Shown here: piece after piece, positions 1-6,641 of the stretch | Numbering within the stretch: the first letter of the stretch is position 1 | Layout: each line of letters opens with the position of its first letter | Assembly: GCF_900129795.1 (NCBI RefSeq) | Contig: NZ_FQWW01000006.1 | Coordinates: 310,001-374,000 of the forward strand | Direction: 5' to 3' | DNA from: Flavobacterium sp. CF108 | Lineage (GTDB): Bacteria; Bacteroidota; Bacteroidia; Flavobacteriales; Flavobacteriaceae | Length of the DNA: 64,000 nucleotides | Position numbers and translations under genes: made by a program | Notes under the pieces: model-generated | Told to the model about the DNA's origin: nothing | The model's database searches: none | What the model saw: only the letters and a program-made list of their open reading frames with translations

Positions 1-374
1 GTTATCTTATAAAAAATAAGACAGCTAATTTTATAAATTCTTCTAATTATGTTCTAAGCAAGAACGAAATAGAAAGATATCTTGCTAAAAATGCTCAATT
101 TCATTTGGCTCGTATGACTTCATTTATATGGAGAAAATCCGATAATTGGACATTAAATAACGAATTAGAAAAAAATCTAAAAGAAATAGAATTAAATATA
201 AATCTATTAGATCAATATATTGAAACTGCTTTAAGTGATTTGGTTGAAATTCTTGAAAAAAATCCTACTCTGAAATCAGATTTAAATAATACTCTAAAAT
301 CTTCCTCTTTTGATAATTTAATAAGTGCAGAATTATATAAAAAATATATTGCTAAACAAAAAGGTGATGAGTAA
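1..374 (+). CDS. C-terminal end of an unrecognised protein (5' end outside the window)
   Basis: The reading frame is open from the first bases of the window to the TAA at 372-374, so this is the tail of a gene that starts upstream. A TTG at 105 could be taken for a start, but the preceding codons are open and read as ordinary protein, so I treat the gene as partial. The visible part is lysine-, asparagine- and glutamate-rich and looks largely alpha-helical, with no membrane segment and no motif I recognise. The function is unknown. The gene ends about 25 bp before the first REP palindrome. Confidence 0.6.
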   Translation, partial: YLIKNKTANFINSSNYVLSKNEIERYLAKNAQFHLARMTSFIWRKSDNWTLNNELEKNLKEIELNINLLDQYIETALSDLVEILEKNPTLKSDLNNTLKSSSFDNLISAELYKKYIAKQKGDE

Positions 375-399
375 TAACTTTGTTAATTAATAAATCCCA

Positions 400-426
400 G
401 CTAGCACGAGCGTCCCGCTCGTGCCC
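400..426 (+). repeat. REP palindrome copy 1 (RAYT-associated)
   Basis: GCACGAGCG, a 3-nt TCC loop, then CGCTCGTGC form a perfect 9-bp hairpin preceded by GCTA. Near-identical copies lie at 520-546, 1139-1165 (inverted) and 1201-1227, all around the transposase gene at 558-1106. A short conserved head plus an imperfect palindrome next to a RAYT gene is the standard arrangement of REP elements. Confidence 0.85.
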
Positions 427-510
427 GCACAGAACATCAATTAATATCAATTTCTAAAACAGTTTGATCATTATTGCCATAGTTTCTTGCGGAACTATAT
501 TTCCAATCTA
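427..510 (-). pseudogene. Duplicated 3' fragment of the RAYT gene
   Basis: This stretch is a diverged copy of the last roughly 25 codons of the transposase at 558-1106, including its stop codon. It still encodes a tail ending in LEIDIN. Together with REP copy 1 it forms a unit (400-510) that repeats 520-631. The duplication stops abruptly after the TTTCCAATCTA sequence shared with the intact gene. It is a dead fragment, and it shows that the REP plus gene-tail block has been copied in place. Confidence 0.75.
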
Positions 511-519
511 CTGCCCCCC

Positions 520-546
520 GCTAGCGCGAGCGTCCCGCTCGTGCCC
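520..546 (+). repeat. REP palindrome copy 2
   Basis: Same element as copy 1 with one A-to-G change that leaves a G-T wobble in the stem. It lies 11 bp beyond the stop codon of the RAYT gene and is inverted relative to copy 3 on the gene's other side, so the gene is bracketed by an inverted pair. Confidence 0.85.
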
Positions 547-557
547 ACACAGAAACA

Positions 558-1106
558 TCAATTAATATCAATTTCTAAAATAGTCTGATCATTATTTCCG
601 TAGTTTCGAGCTGAACTATATTTCCAATCTATCGAATTAGTAACAAAACCAGTTTCAAGAGGATTGTTATGAATATAGTTTAGCTTTTGCTCAAAAACTT
701 TTAGAGACCAAATTTCTATAGGTTGATTATTTTGCTGCCAAAACTGCCTGAATTTCACATTACTATTCTTCTTTCCGGCTCTTTCAAACATCCATAGCAT
801 CCATTCTTTTCTGCTTTCTTGCGGATTTTCTTCGATTGTTTTAAGCAGTTTTCTTGAAGTAAATCCTTTAAAGTCTCTTATCAATCCTGAAGGATCTCCA
901 CTTCCGGATCTGAAAATTAAATGAATATGACTTGGCATTATACAATATCCATAAATTTCCATTGATTTATGTTTGCGACAATAATCTAGAGATTCGATGA
1001 TTGCTCCAAAATATTCTTCTCTTGTAAATACATCTATCCAATAAACTGTAGCAAAACTGATAAAATATGCTCCAGTTTTTTCTCCAAATTTATATTTTCT
1101 GCTCAT
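558..1106 (-). CDS. REP-associated tyrosine transposase (RAYT, Y1/HUH family)
   Basis: A 182-residue Y1 transposase of the TnpA-REP type. The HUH metal-binding motif is visible as MPSHIHLIF (His60, His62), and the catalytic tyrosine is Tyr144 in LNYIHNNP. These enzymes nick single-stranded DNA through a 5'-phosphotyrosine link and are thought to spread REP palindromes; unlike IS200/IS605 they are single-copy and vertically inherited. The length fits the family and the ORF is intact. Four REP copies lie within about 160 bp of the gene, and its own 3' end is duplicated downstream at 427-510, which suggests local activity. The substrate assignment to these REPs is inferred from proximity. Confidence 0.92.
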   Translation of the reverse strand: MSRKYKFGEKTGAYFISFATVYWIDVFTREEYFGAIIESLDYCRKHKSMEIYGYCIMPSHIHLIFRSGSGDPSGLIRDFKGFTSRKLLKTIEENPQESRKEWMLWMFERAGKKNSNVKFRQFWQQNNQPIEIWSLKVFEQKLNYIHNNPLETGFVTNSIDWKYSSARNYGNNDQTILEIDIN

Positions 1107-1138
1107 TTGTTTTTTATCTAATGCTGGAAATACTTTGC

Positions 1139-1165
1139 GGGCACGAGCGGGACGCTCGCGCTAGC
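1139..1165 (-). repeat. REP palindrome copy 3 (inverted)
   Basis: Reverse complement of the copy 2 sequence, 32 bp upstream of the RAYT start codon. It forms the 5' half of the inverted REP pair around the gene. Confidence 0.85.
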
Positions 1166-1200
1166 GTCTTAAAATAGTTCTCAAAATCAAGAACCTCTCT

Positions 1201-1227
1201 GCTGGCGCGAGCGTCCCGCTCGTGTCT
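1201..1227 (+). repeat. REP palindrome copy 4
   Basis: Fourth copy, in the orientation of copies 1 and 2, with GCTGG instead of GCTAG in the head. It sits between copy 3 and the terminator of the next gene. Copies 3 and 4 face each other 35 bp apart, a BIME-like pair. Confidence 0.8.
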
Positions 1228-1253
1228 ACAAAGTTTATCAATTACTAAAAGAG

Positions 1254-1281
1254 AAAACCTCGATTTTGAATTCGAGGTTTT
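1254..1281 (-). terminator. Rho-independent terminator of the 77-aa gene
   Basis: Inverted arms AAAACCTCGA and TCGAGGTTTT separated by 8 nt, followed on the minus strand by a pyrimidine-rich tract. It lies 14 bp past the stop codon of the gene at 1295-1528. Confidence 0.75.
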
Positions 1282-1294
1282 GCTTTTAAAATTC

Positions 1295-1528
1295 TCACTC
1301 CAAATCCAAATAAGGATTTAAAGTTTCAGCTAATTCATTGAGCCAGTAAAAACTATCTCTTAATTTGTTGATTTCGTTTTGAAGTTCTTCGTGTTCGCTT
1401 AAAACACCTAATGCAAGTGTGAAATTTACCTGCCTTAGTGTTTTAGCCATTTCTTCAGGTTCAATTCTTTCGTTGAAAAAATTCAAAAGCCTGATTTGGG
1501 TTTCTTTTGAAAGTGTGTTTTTACTCAT
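1295..1528 (-). CDS. Small hypothetical protein, helical
   Basis: A 77-residue acidic protein, predicted mainly helical, with heptad-like leucines in the second half. I recognise no family. It has its own terminator (1254-1281) and is preceded by an unusual structured region (1531-1666), so it looks like a real transcription unit. The ATG at 1526-1528 is the only good start. The function is unknown. Confidence 0.55.
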   Translation of the reverse strand: MSKNTLSKETQIRLLNFFNERIEPEEMAKTLRQVNFTLALGVLSEHEELQNEINKLRDSFYWLNELAETLNPYLDLE

Positions 1529-1530
1529 AT

Positions 1531-1666
1531 TGTTGTAGTTTTAGAATAAAAAACCCTTGTAAATTAGTGCTTCTAACGCCTACAACAGCGCTTACGGCCG
1601 TTTCCGATACCGCACACATAATACAAGGGCAAATCTTATTTCGTTCTTAATGTTGTAGTTTAAGAA
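1531..1666 (-). promoter_or_regulatory. Structured leader or small RNA with flanking direct repeats
   Basis: TACAAGGG-type arms (1554-1561 and 1622-1629, 8 bp, perfect) enclose 60 nt of GC-richer DNA unlike the surroundings. Read on the minus strand, the hairpin is followed by TTTTTT, as in an intrinsic terminator. The block is flanked by direct repeats of TGTTGTAGTTTtAGAAT at 1531-1547 and 1651-1667, 120 bp apart. It lies directly upstream of the 77-aa gene, so it may be its 5' leader or a separate small RNA. I do not recognise the element. Confidence 0.4.
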
Positions 1667-1808
1667 TTGTAAATGTATCAAAAAACAACAATAAAAAGTA
1701 AGAAAAATAATATATTTTATTAAGGCTTAAAAATGAGCTAAATAGACTAAACAATCTCTACGAGGTAAATATAAAACGTTATTTTTACAAATGAGAATAT
1801 TCAAATAA

Positions 1809-2060
1809 ATGAAATATATACAAGACGAAAATATTTTAAAGATAATTGCTGGAATCATCTTTTGTGGTTTTTTAATTTGGTGGATTAGATCAGGAGATAT
1901 AAAAGAATCTAAAAAACTAGAAGAAGAAGGTTTAGAAATGAATTCAATTACTAAAATGCGAAGTTGGAGAGTTTATATTATTGCAGGAATTGGATTAATT
2001 GTTTTTTTATTTGAAGTTTTGAAACGACTTTATTTATATTTCACTAAAATCTTCTTATGA
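1809..2060 (+). CDS. Small membrane protein with two transmembrane segments
   Basis: An 83-residue protein with hydrophobic stretches at about residues 9-27 and 53-75 and a charged lysine/glutamate linker between them, as expected for a two-pass inner-membrane protein. There is no recognisable family. It is flanked by repeats downstream and stands alone on its strand. A TTATTTTTA stretch upstream could be a weak -7 box. The function is unknown. Confidence 0.55.
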   Translation: MKYIQDENILKIIAGIIFCGFLIWWIRSGDIKESKKLEEEGLEMNSITKMRSWRVYIIAGIGLIVFLFEVLKRLYLYFTKIFL

Positions 2061-2071
2061 AAACGAGATTT

Positions 2072-2155
2072 CTAGCCCTAATGGAAGCGGCATCCTTTTG
2101 TGGCGGGGTTCGCCACAAAAGATATAGCGGACAGCAGGAAATAGCTCCTAAAAAA
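2072..2155 (+). repeat. Intergenic repeat, 'AGCCCTAATGGAAGC' family
   Basis: About 84 bp starting near TAGCCCTAATGGAAGC and ending GCTCCTAAAAA, with an internal hairpin TTTTGTGGCGgggttCGCCACAAAA. A second copy lies inverted at 10134-10220 and a degenerate relative at 34119-34195. It is non-coding. Confidence 0.65.
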
Positions 2156-2212
2156 TAAAATTCCAATTTTTTAAGTATCAAATTCCAAAACGAGAAAATT
2201 TACGTTTCCATT

Positions 2213-2313
2213 AGCCTTCGACTTCGCTCAGGGTGACAATTGTGTTTGTGAAATTGTAAAGTTTTCATAAGCCTTTTCCCGATAGCTATCGGGATGGCTC
2301 AGGATGACAATTG
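2213..2313 (+). repeat. Two copies of the 'CTTCGCTCAGGGTGACAATTG' family
   Basis: GCCTTCGACTTCGCTCAGGG followed by TGACAATTG at 2213-2242, then a related copy at 2270-2313 carrying the palindrome CCCGATAGCTATCGGGA. Relatives occur at 3090-3236, 38644-38668 and 41786-41808. Translation of the minus strand gives the spurious CHPEQSRR/CHPERSRR peptides typical of this repeat. Confidence 0.7.
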
Positions 2314-2325
2314 GGTTAAAGAGAT

Positions 2326-3009
2326 TTATTTCTTTTTAAATTTATACTCTCGTTTGTTGCTTTTTGGGTTGAGATCGACAAATTCGTATTCTTCAAAATC
2401 TTTAAAATTGGTTTTAAAGAAATCTGTTGCTTTTTCGAGCGACCAGGATTTAGGATAATAAAAACCGTCAAATTCAGCATTTTGAAGAAGAAGCTCAAAA
2501 TCATGTCTGAATTCGTCGGCTCCGGAATAGGTTAAAGCAATTTTTCCAGTCCATTCAATATCATATTTGTTTTGTGCGGTTTCTGTGATTTTTATTCTAT
2601 GATTGGCGCAAGTATCGTGTCCTAATAAATAAATCCCGAATGCGATTTCATCATAATCAAAATCATCATCAAGAGGAAAAGTGTCTGCCAATAAATCATC
2701 TTTTATAAAATCATTGAAAACAGCTTTTTGTGAAGTTTTATTGATTTTAATTCCATAATCTCCCCAATGTGTTGAAGACATAGTACATTGATGAAAATTG
2801 CCCCAGACTCCTTTTGAATACCAGTCACCTTTAAATTCTTCATCGTCGTCTTCGGATTGATCTTCGGCATAATAATCATCTGTTTTTAAATGAAAATCAA
2901 ACCAAATCGATTCATCTTCTTCGATTCTTCCGTTCCATTTAAATTGTTCTAAAGTGTGACCATTTGGATATGGATTTCCTAAAAAATAGATTCTGTTTGG
3001 CTGGTTCAT
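2326..3009 (-). CDS. Hypothetical acidic cytoplasmic protein
   Basis: A 227-residue protein rich in Asp, Glu, Tyr and Trp, with acidic runs near residues 50-60 and 112-120 and a basic tail ending KKK. It has no signal peptide and no membrane segment. I recognise no domain. The start at 3009 is supported by a TATATTTG box at 3029-3036, about 20 bp upstream. It is a monocistronic unit between repeats. The function is unknown. Confidence 0.65.
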   Translation of the reverse strand: MNQPNRIYFLGNPYPNGHTLEQFKWNGRIEEDESIWFDFHLKTDDYYAEDQSEDDDEEFKGDWYSKGVWGNFHQCTMSSTHWGDYGIKINKTSQKAVFNDFIKDDLLADTFPLDDDFDYDEIAFGIYLLGHDTCANHRIKITETAQNKYDIEWTGKIALTYSGADEFRHDFELLLQNAEFDGFYYPKSWSLEKATDFFKTNFKDFEEYEFVDLNPKSNKREYKFKKK

Positions 3010-3028
3010 ATATTGGAGATTTGTAACT

Positions 3029-3036
3029 CAAATATA
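3029..3036 (-). promoter_or_regulatory. -7 box TATATTTG for the 2326-3009 gene
   Basis: Exact match to the Bacteroidetes TAnnTTTG consensus on the minus strand, 20 bp ahead of the ATG. Confidence 0.5.
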
Positions 3037-3089
3037 AATTTCAATTTTTGAAATACCAAATTCTAAAAGGCTGTATTGAAATATTGGTT

Positions 3090-3236
3090 TCAAAAGCCTT
3101 CGACTTCGCTCAGGGTGACAATTGGGTATAAATTCCAATCCTGAAGTTTCGGGATAAATTCCAAATTCTAAGGGGGGTATTAAAAATATATGTTTTATGA
3201 GTCTTCGACTTTGCTCTGGGTGACAATTGGGTTTAT
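3090..3236 (+). repeat. Two further copies of the 'CTTCGCTCAGGGTGACAATTG' family
   Basis: AGCCTTCGACTTCGCTCAGG at about 3098 and a diverged AGTCTTCGACTTTGCTCTGG at about 3200, each followed by GTGACAATTGGG. Between them is further AAATTCCAA-rich filler. The 352-bp gap 3010-3361 contains these repeats plus promoter boxes for the two flanking genes and nothing else I can see. Confidence 0.65.
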
Positions 3237-3278
3237 AAAGGCCCAAGAAAAGAAAACCTTTGCTGCTGTGTCAATTTG

Positions 3279-3286
3279 TATCTTTG
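3279..3286 (+). promoter_or_regulatory. -7 box TATCTTTG for the FAD/Fe-S dehydrogenase
   Basis: TATCTTTG fits TAnnTTTG, with a TTTG at 3259-3262 as a possible -33 element at a slightly short spacing. The start codon follows 75 bp later. Confidence 0.5.
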
Positions 3287-3361
3287 TACCTTATAAAAAC
3301 ACCTAAAAAAGAAGTATTTTTGTAACTCAGGATCATGAATTTTAGACAAAAATAAGTCAGA

Positions 3362-6268
3362 ATGTCAATAAATAAGGAGTTACAAGAATTAGCCGCATCG
3401 TTAGAAGGCACACTTTTATACGATGATCTTCATAAAACACTATATTCTACAGATGCATCGGTGTATCGAATTCGGCCAAATGCGGTGGCTTTGCCTAAAA
3501 CAACCGCAGATATCAGTAATTTAATTCGTTTTGCGGCACAGCATAATATTTCGATTACGCCCAGAACTGCCGGAACTTCACTTGCCGGACAAGCAGTTGG
3601 AGACGGACTTGTAGTCGATGTTTCGAAACATTTCACCAAAATATTAGGTTATAATGCCGAGAAAAAAACGGTTACGGTTCAGCCCGGCGTTATTCGCGAT
3701 GAACTGAATTTATATTTAAAACCGCACGGCGTATTTTTCGCACCCATTACATCAACTTCAAACCGCGCTATGATTGGCGGAATGGTTGGAAATAATTCAT
3801 CTGGAACAACTTCGATTCGTTATGGTGTTACGCGTGATAAAATTGCTGAGGTAAAAGCGATTTTAAGCGATGGAACAGAAGTGGCTTTTGGCGAATTGAC
3901 TTCGGCCGAATTTATCGAGAAAACCAAAGGCGATTCTTTAGAAAATAAAATTTATAAAAGCGTTTACGATGAACTTTCGGTAAAAGAAATTCAGGCAGAA
4001 ATTATAAAAGAGTTTCCGAAACCGGAAATTCACAGACGAAATACTGGTTATGCCGTTGATATTCTGCTAAGATCAGAATTATTTGGCGGAACTGAACCAA
4101 CAATAAATCTCGGAAAATTACTTTGCGGAAGCGAAGGAACTTTGGCTTTTACAACCGAAATCACTTTAAAAGTTGACGATTTACCGCCAGCACACAGTAT
4201 TATGGTCGTTGGACATTATCATACAATTCAGGAATCTCTGGAATCTGTTGTAGTGGCGATGAAACATCATTTGTATACTTGCGAAATGATCGATGACACG
4301 ATTTTAGATTGTACGAAAACGAATCGTGAACATATTAAAAATAGGTTTTTCTTAGTTGGTGAACCAAAAGCGATTATGCTTTTTGAAGTGGCGTCTCATA
4401 CTTTAGAAGATGCAGAAAATCAAGCCAATGCTTTAATTGCTGATTTAGAAAAAAACAACTTTGGTTATGCGCTCGTGAAAATTTACGGAGCGGATATTGA
4501 TAAAGCCAACGAACTTAGAAAAGCCGGACTTGGACTTTTAGGAAGTATTGTAGGCGACAATAAAGCAGCCGATTCTATTGAAGATACAGCGGTTGAATTA
4601 AGTGATTTGCCAGCTTATATTGCAGAGTTTTCGGCGATGATGTTACGCCACGGACAGGAAGCGATTTATTATGCGCATGCCGGTGCGGGAGAACTGCATT
4701 TGCGTCCTGTTTTGAATTTGAAGAAAACATCAGATTTAAAATTATTCAGAACCATTGCGACGGAAGTGGCACATTTGGTAAAAAAATACAGAGGTTCGTT
4801 AAGCGGTGAACACGGCGACGGAATTGTGCGCGGCGAATTTATTCCGTTTATGATTGGCGATAAGAATTACGAACTGTTGAAAAGAATCAAATTAGCATTT
4901 GACCCGAATTCGGTTTTAAATATCGGGAAAATTGTCAACGCTTTGAAAATGGACGAAAACCATCGTGTAATTTCTGGAAGGGTAGAACCGGATATTAAAA
5001 CGTTTCAGGATTTCTCAGATAGTTTAGGAATTTTACGCGCTGCCGAAAAATGTAATGGTTCTGGCGATTGCCGAAAAATGCCATCGGCGGGAGGAGCGAT
5101 GTGTCCGAGCTATCGTGCGACACGAAACGAGAAAGAAACGACTCGTGCGAGAGCAAATGCGTTAAGAGAATATTTGACGTATTCTGAAAAAGAAAACAAA
5201 TTTGACCAGAAAGAATTATACGAAGTTTTTGAGTTATGTGTAAGCTGTAAAGCCTGTGCCAGCGAATGTCCGAGTAATGTTGACGTTGCGACTCTTAAAG
5301 CTGAATTTTTATACCAATATCAGAAAGCAAACGGATTCTCAACCCGAAGTAAGATTTTTGCCAACAACGCAAAATTGAACAAAATGGGCAGTTTGTTTCC
5401 GTCGATCACGAATTTTATTTCGAATCAGTCGTTGGTTAAAAAATCAATGGGAATTGCACCCGAAAGACAAGTTCCGCTTTTGGCGAAAAAGACTTTTAGA
5501 AAATGGTATGAAAATAATAAACCAAAAAGCACAGATTTTCCAAATGGACAATTGTATTTGTTTGTTGATGAATTTACCAATTACTACGACGTAAATATCG
5601 GGATTGATGCTTTTGAATTGTTGACGAAATTAGGTTACGAAGTTTTAATCGTAAATCACGAAGAAAGCGGAAGAACTTATTTGTCAAAAGGGTTTTTGGA
5701 AGAAGCGAAAAAGATAACGGATATTAATGTCAATATATTCAAAGATTTGATTTCGAGTAACACACCGTTAATTGGAATTGAACCTTCGGCAATTTTGACT
5801 TTTAGAGATGAATATTTACGATTGGCATCGGATAAAGAAAGTGCGGAACGTTTGTCTCAAAATGCCTTTACAATTGAAGAATTCTTCAAAAAAGAAATCA
5901 TCGACGGAAAAATAACGCCAAATTCTTTCTCTGAAGAAACGAAAGAAATTAAAATTCACGGACATTGCCATCAAAAGTCATTAAGTTCTGTTGAAGCGAC
6001 TTTTGCAATGCTGAATCTGCCTAAAAATAATACGGTTACGATTTACAATTCAGGCTGCTGCGGAATGGCGGGTTCTTTTGGCTACGAAAAAGAACATTAT
6101 AAAGTGAGTATGCAAATGGGAGAGGACACGCTTTTCCCAAAAGTGCGCAACACTGCCGAAAACGTAAAAATTGCCGCTGCAGGAACCAGCTGCCGCCATC
6201 AAATTTATGACGGAACAAAAAGAGAAGCACAGCATCCGGTTAGTATTTTGAGGAATTGTTTGAAATGA
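3362..6268 (+). CDS. FAD-linked oxidase with Fe-S domain (D-lactate/2-hydroxyacid dehydrogenase type)
   Basis: A 968-residue fusion. The N-terminal half is an FAD-binding PCMH/GlcD-type oxidase (RTAGTSLAGQAVGDGLVVDV near residue 77; MIGGMVGNNSSGT near 137). The C-terminal half is a GlpC/HdrD-like Fe-S part with Cys564, Cys570 and Cys581, the 4Fe-4S motif CVSCKACASECP (Cys626, 629, 632, 636), and a late CCG motif (Cys899-Cys900). Fusions of this kind oxidise D-lactate or related 2-hydroxyacids and pass electrons to the respiratory chain. The length fits the YdiJ/Dld-II type. The exact substrate cannot be told from sequence. It is monocistronic. Confidence 0.9.
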   Translation: MSINKELQELAASLEGTLLYDDLHKTLYSTDASVYRIRPNAVALPKTTADISNLIRFAAQHNISITPRTAGTSLAGQAVGDGLVVDVSKHFTKILGYNAEKKTVTVQPGVIRDELNLYLKPHGVFFAPITSTSNRAMIGGMVGNNSSGTTSIRYGVTRDKIAEVKAILSDGTEVAFGELTSAEFIEKTKGDSLENKIYKSVYDELSVKEIQAEIIKEFPKPEIHRRNTGYAVDILLRSELFGGTEPTINLGKLLCGSEGTLAFTTEITLKVDDLPPAHSIMVVGHYHTIQESLESVVVAMKHHLYTCEMIDDTILDCTKTNREHIKNRFFLVGEPKAIMLFEVASHTLEDAENQANALIADLEKNNFGYALVKIYGADIDKANELRKAGLGLLGSIVGDNKAADSIEDTAVELSDLPAYIAEFSAMMLRHGQEAIYYAHAGAGELHLRPVLNLKKTSDLKLFRTIATEVAHLVKKYRGSLSGEHGDGIVRGEFIPFMIGDKNYELLKRIKLAFDPNSVLNIGKIVNALKMDENHRVISGRVEPDIKTFQDFSDSLGILRAAEKCNGSGDCRKMPSAGGAMCPSYRATRNEKETTRARANALREYLTYSEKENKFDQKELYEVFELCVSCKACASECPSNVDVATLKAEFLYQYQKANGFSTRSKIFANNAKLNKMGSLFPSITNFISNQSLVKKSMGIAPERQVPLLAKKTFRKWYENNKPKSTDFPNGQLYLFVDEFTNYYDVNIGIDAFELLTKLGYEVLIVNHEESGRTYLSKGFLEEAKKITDINVNIFKDLISSNTPLIGIEPSAILTFRDEYLRLASDKESAERLSQNAFTIEEFFKKEIIDGKITPNSFSEETKEIKIHGHCHQKSLSSVEATFAMLNLPKNNTVTIYNSGCCGMAGSFGYEKEHYKVSMQMGEDTLFPKVRNTAENVKIAAAGTSCRHQIYDGTKREAQHPVSILRNCLK

Positions 6269-6346
6269 GAAATAGCACGCGGATGACACGGATTCACTTC
6301 GTGAAAACGCGGATGAAAACGGATTTTTTGTTTTATTTTAAGTTTA

Positions 6347-6487
6347 GCCACAGATTAAAAGGATTAGAATGATTTTTATTTACGCAGATTTTAATTATAT
6401 CTAATTTAAAATTAAATCTGCGAAATCTGCTTGAAAAATTATTTAGATAAAGATTGAAAAATCATTTTAATCCTTTTAATCTGTGGC
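6347..6487 (+). repeat. Long inverted repeat, 'CCACAGATTAAAAGGATT' family
   Basis: Near-perfect 30-bp arms start GCCACAGATTAAAAGGATTA (6347) and end with its complement (6487). A second inner pair, CGCAGATTTTA and AAATCTGCG, sits inside. The same composite recurs at 8638-8815, 17338-17448, 52059-52120, 52739-52810 and 62630-62684. The rest of the 373-bp gap holds a direct-repeat remnant (GCGGATGACACGGATT) and a promoter box. Confidence 0.75.
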
Positions 6488-6554
6488 AAAAAAACTTTGT
6501 GACTTAGTGTCTTTGCAGCAGAAAAAAAACGCCTGTAAAAACAAAATCGTTTTA

Positions 6555-6562
6555 TATATTTG
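6555..6562 (+). promoter_or_regulatory. -7 box TATATTTG for the amino-acid permease
   Basis: Exact TAnnTTTG match 80 bp before the ATG at 6642. No clear -33 TTTG. Confidence 0.45.
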
Positions 6563-6641
6563 AAATAAGGATAATTTTTGCATTATTTGCAAAATAAAAC
6601 CATAACAACTGAATTAAATTAATTTATAATACAAAACATAT

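Noticed and set aside
1531..1667. CRISPR remnant suggested by the two TGTTGTAGTTT repeats
   Set aside because: Only two imperfect copies, 120 bp apart, with no cas genes; spacing and number do not fit an array.
3028..3246. Minus-strand ORF containing CHPEQSRR and CHPERSRR peptides
   Set aside because: It is the translation of the CTTCGCTCAGGGTGACAATTG intergenic repeat, not a gene.
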